Source: an uncultured Collinsella sp. (lineage in GTDB: Bacteria; Actinomycetota; Coriobacteriia; Coriobacteriales; Coriobacteriaceae). From it: a stretch of 26,170 nucleotides of DNA. The notes under the pieces were generated by a model, which was given only the letters and a program-made list of their open reading frames with translations, was not told the origin of the DNA and did no database searches. How positions within the stretch are numbered: position 1 is the first letter of the stretch; each line of letters opens with the position of its first letter. Both the position numbers and the translations under genes were made by a program. The stretch is from assembly GCA_905207425.1 (NCBI GenBank), contig CAJLLB010000015.1, positions 1-26,170 on the forward strand, in the 5' to 3' direction. This document shows positions 16,243 to 22,841 of this stretch, piece by piece.

Positions 16243-17112
16243 CTACTGGGTATCCACGTAAAGGTCGAACCCGCCCTGCGGTGTAGTGTCGACCGTGTCG
16301 GGCGCCTGTGAGTTAAAGTTCACGGGGACCATGCGCTTTGAGGCGCGGAAGCGCGTGCCGTCGGTGGCGACGGGCGGTTCATCGACGGTGAGCTCGTAGT
16401 CTCCGGGCTTGAGCTCGATGCCGTCACCAGCGGAATTGACGTATTGATACTCGTCAATTGTCTGCCCTTTGAGCGTGCGCCCCACGATATGGATGAGCAT
16501 TTGGCTGTCGCCGCGCGCGGTGTCCCACGTCGCGCCGTCCTTGACCTCGACCGACACATGTACCGAGCGCGTGCGGCTGAGCGATTGCTCGACAGACATC
16601 TCGACCTTGGCGGCGTCTTTTCGCTGTTGTTCGACATGGCTCCAGACGTTTCCAATTACCGAGCATGCGATAACGCCGGCCATAAAGGCGATAAGGATGG
16701 GGCCGAGCGGCGAGCAACGTCCTGCATCTTCCTCGCGAGACAGATTGGGGCGACGTGTGGGTGCGGGCGCCTGGGCACCCTGCGAGGGCACGTCGAGAAT
16801 GCTGAAGGATGCCGTGCTGTCGGGGTCGATAGTGTGACGCGGCTGCGGGGTCTTTGCCGGCGAGATCGACATGTCGGCTGGCTCGCCGAGCGTGGCCGTA
16901 GCGTCGGCCTTGGCCTCGTCTGCCTCGGCCTGGGCCCAAGCTTGTTCGAAGGTCAGGGGCTCGACGGGGTCGAGGGCGGCGTCCGAGTCGGCGGCGACGT
17001 CGTTGCCGGTCTCGTCCTCGTCGCTCGACACGCCACGCGGCGTAGGCTCGTCCCACTCCTCATCCGGAGCTTCGCCCTCGCTATACCACCATTCAAAGTT
17101 ATCGATATCCAT
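16243..17112 (-). CDS. Unrecognised acidic single-pass membrane protein
   Basis: I do not recognise a family for this 289-aa protein. Residues 1-135 are very acidic and Ala/Pro-rich, with an aromatic cluster at the start (FEWWYSEGE) and no hydrophobic N-terminus. Residues about 136-157 (LGPILIAFMAGVIACSVIG) form one membrane helix. After that comes a short charged coil-like piece (HVEQQRKDAAKVEMSVEQS) and about 110 residues that look like a small beta domain (VHVSVEVKDG ... ELKPGDYELTVDEPP). By the positive-inside rule (RRPNLSREE before the helix) the acidic part is probably cytosolic and the beta part outside. AAGGGG precedes the ATG, and a TATAAA-like -10 lies about 40 nt further up. It is possibly co-transcribed with the epimerase, but no functional link is evident. 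Confidence 0.75.
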   Translation of the reverse strand: MDIDNFEWWYSEGEAPDEEWDEPTPRGVSSDEDETGNDVAADSDAALDPVEPLTFEQAWAQAEADEAKADATATLGEPADMSISPAKTPQPRHTIDPDSTASFSILDVPSQGAQAPAPTRRPNLSREEDAGRCSPLGPILIAFMAGVIACSVIGNVWSHVEQQRKDAAKVEMSVEQSLSRTRSVHVSVEVKDGATWDTARGDSQMLIHIVGRTLKGQTIDEYQYVNSAGDGIELKPGDYELTVDEPPVATDGTRFRASKRMVPVNFNSQAPDTVDTTPQGGFDLYVDTQ

Positions 17113-17198
17113 ACGGGGCGCCCCTTAGGCCTCGCAAATAAACACTCGCTAGTTTTATACCCCCAGACGACACCGAAGCTCACCCGCGCCGGACACAA

Positions 17199-17263
17199 AA
17201 ACCGTCACAACATTCGACGCTTTTCCTCGATTTCGAGATTTTCGCCGAATGTTGTGACGGTTT
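17199..17263. repeat. Long perfect inverted repeat with inner hairpin (REP-like)
   Basis: 18-nt perfect arms AAACCGTCACAACATTCG (17199-17216) and its complement (17246-17263) enclose 29 nt that themselves contain CTCGA-TT-TCGAG. It lies between the divergent acidic membrane protein and MFS genes. There is no T run suited to termination and no ORF inside. The role is unknown. Confidence 0.65.
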
Positions 17264-17283
17264 GGGCGACTGGCCGGCAGCGC

Positions 17284-17316
17284 AATGCGACAAAGGGACT
17301 GTCTCTTTGTCACATT
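17284..17316. repeat. Imperfect copy of the dispersed TGTGACAAAGGGA palindrome
   Basis: Arms AATGCGACAAAGGGA and TCTCTTTGTCACATT around a CTG centre, with two arm mismatches compared with the copies at 19250 and 20797. It stands about 60 nt before the MFS start and about 170 nt upstream of the divergent gene. Confidence 0.65.
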
Positions 17317-17373
17317 CTGTTAGAGTTGCAGGGATTGAATCCCGCTTATTCATGCGACATTGGAGTGACAACC

Positions 17374-18615
17374 TTGACCGCCGCAACCACGCCTAAAAGT
17401 AAGTCAACCGCCGCCGCGCTCTCCCCTGCGCGCACCAAGCTCTGCCTGGCGCTGCTCGTGCTGTTGGGATTCTCGCTCGGCTGCTCCGAGTTCGTGGTCA
17501 TCGGCATCGAAAGCGACCTGGCGACGGAACTCGGCGTATCGCTTGCCACCGCAGGCCAACTTATTAGCGTGTTCGCACTGATCTACGCTATCGCGACGCC
17601 GGTGCTCGCGCTCAGCACGGGACGTTTTCGCCGCTACCAGCTGCTCGTGTGCTATAGCATCGTCTTTGTGCTCGGCAACCTGGTCATGGCGTTGGCGCCC
17701 AACTTCCAGGTGCTCTTTATCTCGCGCATTGTCCTGGGCTCCGTCTCGGGCGCACTGCTCGCCGTGGGCGTGACGTACATCCCTGAGCTTCTGTCCCCGC
17801 AGCAAACTTCGCTTGCCATCTCGGTGGTGTACGGCGCGTTTTCCGTGGCGATGGTCTTTGTCACTTCGATCGGTAAGTTTGTGGCCGACACGCTCGATTG
17901 GCACGTGGCCATGTACGGCACGCTAACCTTTGCCGTTTTGATCTGTGGAGCGCTCGTGGCGTCTATGCCGCGCGCCGGACAAACCGACGAGCCCGCCACC
18001 TTTCGCGAGCAGGCGGGTCTGCTACGCGAGCCGAGCATCATCACCGGCATGCTCATCTTTTTGTTTGGCGTGGGCTCGGTCTATGTGTTCTACGGCTACG
18101 TGACGCCTTATCTTGAGCAGGTGCTGGGCATGGGCACGGTCGAAGCCAGTACCACGCTTATGGCCTACGGCGTGTTCTGCCTGATCTCGAACATCCTGGG
18201 CGGATGGATCGATGCGCGCTTTGGCATGAAGGCGCTGCTTGTGACGTTTGTGCTGCAGGCTGCGGCGTTACTCGGGCTGTTTGCTTTGGGCGGCACCATG
18301 CCGCTCGCGCTGGTCTTTGTCTTTAGCTTGGCGCTGCTCATGTACCTGTTCTCGGTGTCGTGCATCACACACTTTATGGATGTGGCACGCAGCCGCCACC
18401 CCAAGTCGATGGTACTCGCAAGTTCGGTTGAGCCCATGGCGTTTAACGTCGGCATCTCGTTTGGCACCGCAGTGGGCGGCGCCGTGGTAAGCGGAGTTGG
18501 CATTGCCTACGTTGGCGCGGTCGGTGCCGTGTTCTCGCTTGTGGCCTGGGCGCTCACGCTGGTGACGATTAAGTTGGCTCGCTGGGAGCGCAAGCGGGCG
18601 AGGGCGCAGGCGTAG
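17374..18615 (+). CDS. MFS transporter, DHA1-like (AraJ/YdhP-type) exporter
   Basis: A proton-coupled major facilitator protein of 413 aa with about twelve hydrophobic segments. Start chosen at TTG (17374), because GGAG at 17362 has suitable spacing to it; a GTG three codons earlier would overlap that site, and no ATG fits. The first helix carries GCSEFVVIGI, a hallmark of the DHA1 drug or sugar efflux branch. Loop 2-3 has STGRFRRYQ, matching the family's G-x-x-x-D/R-R-x-x-R motif. Helix 5 contains GSVSGALLAVGVTYIPELL. It is likely an exporter of drugs, sugars or metabolites, with the substrate unknown. The phosphatase gene follows after 45 nt on the same strand. The reading frame stays open far upstream of the start, which is an artefact of composition. 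Confidence 0.88.
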   Translation: MTAATTPKSKSTAAALSPARTKLCLALLVLLGFSLGCSEFVVIGIESDLATELGVSLATAGQLISVFALIYAIATPVLALSTGRFRRYQLLVCYSIVFVLGNLVMALAPNFQVLFISRIVLGSVSGALLAVGVTYIPELLSPQQTSLAISVVYGAFSVAMVFVTSIGKFVADTLDWHVAMYGTLTFAVLICGALVASMPRAGQTDEPATFREQAGLLREPSIITGMLIFLFGVGSVYVFYGYVTPYLEQVLGMGTVEASTTLMAYGVFCLISNILGGWIDARFGMKALLVTFVLQAAALLGLFALGGTMPLALVFVFSLALLMYLFSVSCITHFMDVARSRHPKSMVLASSVEPMAFNVGISFGTAVGGAVVSGVGIAYVGAVGAVFSLVAWALTLVTIKLARWERKRARAQA

Positions 18616-18660
18616 ATGCGATACTCGAGCTCGATGATGGCGATCGAAAGGAAACCGCAT

Positions 18661-19107
18661 ATGCAACGTGTACTGTTTATCTGCCATGGGAATATCTGCC
18701 GCTCGACGATGGCTGAGTCGGTGTTTGCCGAGCTCGTGCGCCGCGCTGGGCGCGAGGGCGAGTTTGTCATTGATTCCGCGGCGACCTCGACCGAGGAGAT
18801 TGGCAACCCGCCGCACCATGGCACGCTCGCCAAGCTGCGCGAGGTCGGGATTCCCGTCGTCGCACATCGCGCGCGCCAGGTGCGACGCGCGGAGTATGGC
18901 GACTGGGACCACATTGTCTATATGGACGACGAAAACGCCCGCGGCCTGTACCGCATCTTTGGCGACGACCCCGACGGCAAGATCTCGCGCCTGCTCGATT
19001 GGACCGATCGCCCCGGCGACGTGGCCGATCCCTGGTACACCGGCAACTTCGATGCCACCTACCGCGATGTGCTCGCCGGCTGCACGGCCATGCTCGAGCA
19101 GTTATAG
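18661..19107 (+). CDS. Low-molecular-weight protein-tyrosine-phosphatase
   Basis: A 148-aa cytosolic phosphatase of the LMW-PTP fold that hydrolyses phosphotyrosine (or small phosphoesters) through a Cys-phosphate intermediate. The P-loop is CHGNICRST at residues 8-16 (Cys8, Arg14), and the general acid is Asp123 in ADPWYTGNF. All catalytic residues are present and the length is normal. The start at 18661 has AAAGGAAA upstream; fifteen more in-frame codons before it begin right after the MFS stop and look non-coding. In actinobacteria and firmicutes such enzymes often counter BY-kinases, but no kinase or polysaccharide gene is in this window. The LMW arsenate reductase relatives use extra cysteines that are not evident here. 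Confidence 0.93.
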   Translation: MQRVLFICHGNICRSTMAESVFAELVRRAGREGEFVIDSAATSTEEIGNPPHHGTLAKLREVGIPVVAHRARQVRRAEYGDWDHIVYMDDENARGLYRIFGDDPDGKISRLLDWTDRPGDVADPWYTGNFDATYRDVLAGCTAMLEQL

Positions 19108-19149
19108 GCAAGCGAGCACGCGGACGCACGTGCCACGCCATCGGCATAA

Positions 19150-19241
19150 AACGAGCGTGGATTTTCTCCCACTTTGAGCGCTCGAGTGCGCTCTAAACGG
19201 GAGAAAATCCACGCTCGTTATCTCGGTGGGAGAAAATCCAC
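19150..19241. repeat. Composite inverted-repeat cluster between convergent genes
   Basis: A 21-nt perfect inverted pair (19150-19170 AACGAGCGTGGATTTTCTCC plus one C, with its complement at 19199-19219) encloses a smaller hairpin (GAGCGC 19176-19181, GCGCTC 19188-19193). A third, partial copy, GTGGGAGAAAATCCAC at 19226-19241, can pair with 19157-19172 instead of the right arm. It lies between the convergent phosphatase and ATPase genes and is followed at once by the palindrome at 19250. Confidence 0.7.
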
Positions 19242-19249
19242 ACTCATGA

Positions 19250-19280
19250 ATGTGACAAAGGGACTGTCCCTTTGTCACAT
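19250..19280. repeat. Perfect copy of the dispersed TGTGACAAAGGGA palindrome
   Basis: 14-nt arms ATGTGACAAAGGGA and TCCCTTTGTCACAT around CTG. It is 12 nt beyond the stop codon of the AAA_14 ATPase gene. It is near-identical to the copy at 20797-20829 and related to those at 10577, 12039 and 17284. Confidence 0.8.
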
Positions 19281-19292
19281 CCGGGACTGGCC

Positions 19293-20654
19293 CTAGACCG
19301 GCTTGACCTCCAGCTTTATCCCCTCGGCGCAGGAGTCGCCCAAAACATCCGAAAGGGCCCAGGTCGCATATAGCGGCAAATAGAGAACCGCTCCGTTGCG
19401 CTCAACGTTGCCTCTCGAGAAAACAATCCCGAGCCTTACGCCATATTCAGCCGTATCAAGCACATGACCGAGCGCAGCGTGCGCATGGTAATAGGAGCCC
19501 GATTTAACCTCGATCGGAACAGCCGTCCCATCCGGTCCGTCGACCACAAAGTCCACTTCACCGCGCTTTTTTGTCTGATAGTAGTAAAGCTGGCGATTTT
19601 GGGCAGCCAGCTGCTGGGCCACCACGTTTTCGTAAATGCCGCCCAGATTGGGCTCCTTGCTATCAAGATACGCCGCTTGGGCGACTCCAACGGGGTAGCG
19701 CGCCATCAACATGCCCGTATCCGATTGGTATAGCTTGAACTGCGATGGCCGTGCCGTCTTGAGCAGGGGCGACTTTGGCTCGGTTACGATATCGGCTTTG
19801 AGAGCAACGCCGGCATCGACAAGCCAGACAAAATCTCGCTGGTACTTCTCATAATGCGCCTTGGGGTCAATGGAATTGAGCACGAAACGCTTGTGTTCGC
19901 CCTCGAGCATAATAGGGAGCTGATCGTAGATGCTCTGCACCTGCAGGGCTCGCCCGCTTGCATACTTGGAGATATCCCGCCGGTACTGTTCGTTGAGCTC
20001 TGACTGTAGCTGACGAACAGAGGCAAGGTCGCCCTGCGTGTCAAGGAAACGCTGCACGACCTCCGGCATTCCGCCGACAACGGTATAGGTCCTGAAGTTT
20101 GCCATCATCGCGTCATGAATGTAATCAGGAATGGGCCTCTCGCTGATACACGCGTCACGTATCGTTTGGCGAGCCCCCTCGCTCACCCCGGTTGCCCAGC
20201 AAAACTCCTCAAAATCGAGCGGGAACATCCTAAGCTCGTGGACATACCCCACGGGATAGGACCTGACGCCCTTGAACTGGGTCCCGAGCATTGACCCCGA
20301 AAACGCCCAGCGGCACCTCCCGTCCTCAACAAGGAACTTTGCCATCGTCATGATGTCGGGGGCCTCTTGGACCTCATCGATAAACACGAGCGTTTTGCCT
20401 GGTGCAATCGACTTTCCCGAAAGAAGCGTCACCCTGCTGATGAAATCATCGGCATCCCGCGCCTCGAGAAGAGCATCTTTTGCCTGGCGATTTTCCATGA
20501 GGTTAAGCTCGATGTAGGTTGCATGGCTGGCTTTGCCAAATGCGCGAATCGAATAGCTTTTGCCGATCTGGCGAGAACCCGTGATGAATAAGGCCTTTTG
20601 CTCGGCAGACTTCAGCCAACGCTCCAGCTCTGCCGCTATTTTCCTGCGCAGCAT
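19293..20654 (-). CDS. AAA_14/DUF4143 ATP-binding protein
   Basis: A 453-aa protein of a widespread accessory family with an N-terminal AAA ATPase (AAA_14-like) and a C-terminal DUF4143 domain. Start at MLRRKIAAEL, preceded by GGGGAG; eight earlier in-frame codons contain the ribosome binding site. Walker A is GSRQIGKSY (about 26-34) and Walker B is LVFIDEVQEAPD (Asp93, Glu94), followed by a sensor-like AFSGSMLG. The C-terminal part has YENVVAQQL, then GEVDFVVD and PIEVKSG, an E...D...ExK arrangement reminiscent of PD-(D/E)xK nuclease-like folds. Whether it cuts DNA is unknown. The family's cellular role is not established. The gene and its AT-rich leader look less GC-rich than the neighbours, and flanking palindromes on both sides suggest an accessory insert. 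The leader carries three regular repeats. Confidence 0.9.
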   Translation of the reverse strand: MLRRKIAAELERWLKSAEQKALFITGSRQIGKSYSIRAFGKASHATYIELNLMENRQAKDALLEARDADDFISRVTLLSGKSIAPGKTLVFIDEVQEAPDIMTMAKFLVEDGRCRWAFSGSMLGTQFKGVRSYPVGYVHELRMFPLDFEEFCWATGVSEGARQTIRDACISERPIPDYIHDAMMANFRTYTVVGGMPEVVQRFLDTQGDLASVRQLQSELNEQYRRDISKYASGRALQVQSIYDQLPIMLEGEHKRFVLNSIDPKAHYEKYQRDFVWLVDAGVALKADIVTEPKSPLLKTARPSQFKLYQSDTGMLMARYPVGVAQAAYLDSKEPNLGGIYENVVAQQLAAQNRQLYYYQTKKRGEVDFVVDGPDGTAVPIEVKSGSYYHAHAALGHVLDTAEYGVRLGIVFSRGNVERNGAVLYLPLYATWALSDVLGDSCAEGIKLEVKPV

Positions 20655-20678
20655 AGGCTCTCCCCTCAGTGTCATCAA

Positions 20679-20770
20679 ATGAAATGCAAAGTTTTATGCG
20701 CTTAATTTTCGATGAAATGTAGGATTTTTAGAACCTAAAATCGGATGAAATGCAGAGATTTAGGATTATA
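20679..20770 (-). promoter_or_regulatory. Promoter -10 and three 33-nt-spaced direct repeats upstream of the AAA_14 ATPase
   Basis: ATGAAATG begins at 20679, 20712 and 20745, exactly 33 nt apart, each followed by a purine-rich patch and TTTA. On the coding strand they read as (G/A)CATTTCAT units. A perfect TATAAT box is at 20765-20770 on the minus strand, so the repeats would lie in or at the start of the transcript. No good -35 is seen. The helical phasing (about three turns) suits repeated protein binding or autoregulation. Confidence 0.5.
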
Positions 20771-20773
20771 AGC

Positions 20774-20792
20774 AAAAAGAAGGGGCAGCCCC
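20774..20792 (-). terminator. Short GC hairpin followed by T-rich run
   Basis: On the minus strand GGGGC and GCCCC nearly touch and are followed by TTCTTTTTG. The stem is only five pairs, but it follows the palindrome at 20797 and stands about 45 nt beyond the stop of the TIGR04076-like gene, so it could end that transcript. Confidence 0.35.
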
Positions 20793-20796
20793 GGCG

Positions 20797-20829
20797 AATG
20801 TGACAAAGGGACTGTCCCTTTGTCACATT
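20797..20829. repeat. Perfect copy of the dispersed TGTGACAAAGGGA palindrome
   Basis: 15-nt arms AATGTGACAAAGGGA and TCCCTTTGTCACATT around CTG. It lies 8 nt beyond the stop codon of the small TIGR04076-like gene. It has the same core as 19250-19280. Confidence 0.8.
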
Positions 20830-20837
20830 GCGCTCGA

Positions 20838-21167
20838 CTACTCGTCGACGATCTCGGCAAGCCAGACGTTCAGCGTATCGACCTCGGGGCAGCAGAACTT
20901 TGCCGTACCGGGCTCGTTGCCAGGCACGGTTCCGCCATAGCGCAGGATATCGATATAGGGAAAGCCCACATGGCAGGCCATGGCACACATCTTGCCGCGG
21001 TCTCGGTCGAAGTCAAAAACGTCGCCCGGCTTGTGACCATGGTGGCAGCGGCACGCACCCAGCTGGTCCACGCAGCTCACGCGGATGCGCGGACGCTTGC
21101 CCCGCGGCGCGCCGAGCGGCTTGTTCTCGCCCGCAGGCTTGGCGCCGCCCTCGCCAGCATTACTCAT
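20838..21167 (-). CDS. Small cysteine-rich TIGR04076-like protein
   Basis: A 109-aa protein whose central pattern (Cys ... HGHKPGDVFDF ... GKMCAMACHVGFPYIDILRYGG ... CCPE) resembles the TIGR04076 family of small proteins of unknown function. Six to seven cysteines and several histidines could bind a metal, but no site is proven. Start at MSNAGEG: its ATG lies inside the end of the kinase gene (ATGAGTAA, 8-nt overlap), a sign of translational coupling. Two residues further upstream (TTG) are possible but less likely. No signal peptide. The first 30 residues are Gly/Pro/Lys-rich and probably disordered. The function is unknown; the tight coupling suggests expression together with the vitamin B6 kinase. 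Confidence 0.8.
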   Translation of the reverse strand: MSNAGEGGAKPAGENKPLGAPRGKRPRIRVSCVDQLGACRCHHGHKPGDVFDFDRDRGKMCAMACHVGFPYIDILRYGGTVPGNEPGTAKFCCPEVDTLNVWLAEIVDE

Positions 21168-21984
21168 GGTCAATCACATCCAGGCAGGCCTCGATGGGAA
21201 GGCCAGCCGACTTGTCCTCTTGGTCGGCATTGCGCTCGATAAGCTCAGCCACCACGCGCATGGCATCGGACGTCGCGCGCTGCAGGCTCCAACCGGCCAT
21301 AACGCGGCCGACGAGCACCGCCGAGAACGTGTCGCCCGTGCCCGGGAAATAGACCGGAATGAGCTCAAAGGGAATCGTGAAGTACTCCCCCGCCACATGG
21401 TCGTAACCGATAACCGCGTTCGTGCCATTGACCACGGCGCTCGTAATGACCACCGACTTGGCACCCAGCTCGCGCACGGCGTCCACAAGGGCGCGGGCCT
21501 CGTCGGGCGTGAGTTGCTCGGCGATAGGCGTATCGGTGAGCAGGCATGCCTCGGTATAGTTGGGCACCGCGTAGTCTGCGCACTCCAGCAGATGCCGCAT
21601 AAGGCCAATCGTGGACTCGGGCACGCCCGCATAGAGCTTGCCGTTGTCGCCCATGATGGGATCGACGAACACCTTGGTGCCCTTTTGCGCGCGGCGGTGG
21701 CAAAAGTCCGAGATGATACGCGTCTCTTCCTCGGTCACGATAAAGCCGGTCGAGATGGCGTCGAACTCAAAGCCGAGCTCATCCCAGATAGCGAGGCTTT
21801 GACGCACGTACTCGGTGGTGTCGTGGATGTAGAACTTGGGGTAGTTGAGCGTATCGGAAACGAGCGCCGTCGGCAGGTTATGGATACGGTAGCCCATGTG
21901 CGACAGCACCGGCAGCATGGCGGAAAGCGCGACCTTGCCGTAGCCGCACATATCGTTGATCAGCAGCAGCTGAGTGTTCTTCAT
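21160..21984 (-). CDS. Pyridoxal/pyridoxamine kinase-like protein (ribokinase fold)
   Basis: A 274-aa kinase of the PdxK/PdxY/ThiD branch of the ribokinase superfamily, expected to phosphorylate pyridoxal, pyridoxine or pyridoxamine in B6 salvage. Motifs are an N-terminal NDMCGYGKVALSA, KVFVDPIMGDNGKLY (about 130-145), PNYTEACLLTD, and the anion-hole/catalytic PGTGDTFSAVLVG near 225. The catalytic Asp in GTGD is present. The length matches PdxY (about 280 aa). GGGGGGA precedes the ATG. It is the first gene of a two-gene overlapping unit. The closely related hydroxymethylpyrimidine kinases (ThiD) cannot be fully excluded, but the start and the DPIMGDNG motif favour a B6 kinase. Confidence 0.88.
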   Translation of the reverse strand: MKNTQLLLINDMCGYGKVALSAMLPVLSHMGYRIHNLPTALVSDTLNYPKFYIHDTTEYVRQSLAIWDELGFEFDAISTGFIVTEEETRIISDFCHRRAQKGTKVFVDPIMGDNGKLYAGVPESTIGLMRHLLECADYAVPNYTEACLLTDTPIAEQLTPDEARALVDAVRELGAKSVVITSAVVNGTNAVIGYDHVAGEYFTIPFELIPVYFPGTGDTFSAVLVGRVMAGWSLQRATSDAMRVVAELIERNADQEDKSAGLPIEACLDVIDHE

Positions 21985-22207
21985 GAGAGTCCCCCCTTAG
22001 TTCGGGCGCGGCACAGCAGCGCCACAGTGCGACTAAGTGTAGCGCAGGGGACGTTGTGAGCGGAGTCGAGCAGCGCGAAGGGTAAATTGTTGCGGAAAGG
22101 TTACGGAAAATGATCCCTTTTCCTCCGTCCCCAAGGGATCACATGCACCAAAGCGGACCGTGGCGGAATCACAGATTGCCGCTTAGGAACGCTTGCAGCG
22201 TCGAGCC

Positions 22208-22235
22208 GTTACGCGGTTTGGTAAAACCGCGTAAC
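22208..22235. repeat. Perfect 12-bp hairpin just upstream of the marR promoter
   Basis: Arms GTTACGCGGTTT and AAACCGCGTAAC with loop GGTA. There is no T run, so it is more likely an operator or a repeat remnant than a terminator. Confidence 0.55.
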
Positions 22236-22250
22236 CACTAGTTTGGTACC

Positions 22251-22279
22251 TTGACATTCATTTCTCATGCTCCTAGATT
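22251..22279 (+). promoter_or_regulatory. Sigma-70-type promoter of the marR-ABC exporter operon
   Basis: TTGACA (22251-22256), a spacer of exactly 17 nt, then TAGATT (22274-22279), about 55 nt before the marR start. The inverted pair GTTAGG (22281-22286) and CCTAAC (22305-22310) lies at and beyond the expected transcription start, where an autorepressing MarR protein could bind. Confidence 0.6.
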
Positions 22280-22334
22280 GGTTAGGCGCAAAACAATTCC
22301 ACTACCTAACTAAAGAAAGGAGCAACACTAATTC

Positions 22335-22841
22335 ATGTGCGATGAACTTCTTAACCTTTGTTCGCACGAGCCCGGCGGCGACCCGTCACAGTCGGCGGAT
22401 GTACCCGAAGCGGTTAGCTCGGAAGACAAGCTTGCCAAGCGCATCCTGAGCGGCCTGGGTTTTTGCGGCCATTACATGCATTTTCATGGCGGAGGCGTGT
22501 CCGGCAAGGCGCCCATCATTTGCCTGCTGGCCAAGCAGCCCGGCGGCGAGATGTCGCAGCAGGAACTCGGCATGCACTTTGACCTCAAGCCGGGGTCGCT
22601 TTCCGAGATCCTGTCCAAGCTCGAGGTCAACGGCCTCATTGAGCGCAGCCGTAACCCCAAAGATCGACGGCAACTCACCATTCGCCTGACCGAAACCGGC
22701 CGAGAAAACGCCCGCATCGACCAGGCGGCCCGCATCCGCTTTAGAGAGCGGGCCTTTAGTGCCCTCACCCACGACGAGCGCGAAGACCTCGCCGAAATGC
22801 TCGATAAAATCCGTGTAACCTGGGAGGAACTGGATGATTAA
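22335..22841 (+). CDS. MarR-family transcriptional regulator
   Basis: A 168-aa winged helix-turn-helix regulator. The DNA-binding part spans about residues 60-125: MSQQELGMHFDLKPGSLSEILSKLEVNGLIERSRNP'-style helix-turn-helix (key pieces SQQELG, SLSEILSKLE, GLIER) and the wing PKDRRQLTIRLTETG. The flanking helices would form the dimer interface. An N-terminal 30-aa extension rich in Cys, Ser and Pro precedes the fold. AAGGAG lies 12 nt before the ATG, which is longer than ideal. Its stop overlaps the start of the first exporter subunit (ATGATTAA), so the regulator and transporter are translated together. MarR proteins with this arrangement usually repress their own efflux operon and respond to a small ligand; that is inference here. 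Confidence 0.92.
   Translation: MCDELLNLCSHEPGGDPSQSADVPEAVSSEDKLAKRILSGLGFCGHYMHFHGGGVSGKAPIICLLAKQPGGEMSQQELGMHFDLKPGSLSEILSKLEVNGLIERSRNPKDRRQLTIRLTETGRENARIDQAARIRFRERAFSALTHDEREDLAEMLDKIRVTWEELDD

Larger units (their letters stand above)
21985..22334. other. Intergenic region between divergent kinase and MarR genes
   Basis: 350 nt with no ORF I can support. It holds a hairpin at 22111-22141 (TGATCCCTT / AAGGGATCA, 13-nt loop), a second perfect hairpin at 22208-22235 (GTTACGCGGTTT / AAACCGCGTAAC, loop GGTA), the marR promoter, and the long-spaced pair GTTAGG/CCTAAC (22281-22310). The first hairpin and its flanks look like a repeat element. The second sits 16 nt upstream of the promoter -35. 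Confidence 0.6.

Noticed and set aside
17325-17350. T-arm-like piece (GCAGGGATTGAATCCCGC) suggesting a tRNA
   Set aside because: The stem pairs only three to five bases in the tRNA register and no anticodon or acceptor stem lies upstream; it is a small hairpin in the MFS leader.
20679-20777. Three 33-nt-spaced repeats as a short CRISPR array
   Set aside because: Only an 8-nt core is strictly shared, the rest is partly similar and not spacer-like, and no cas gene is present.
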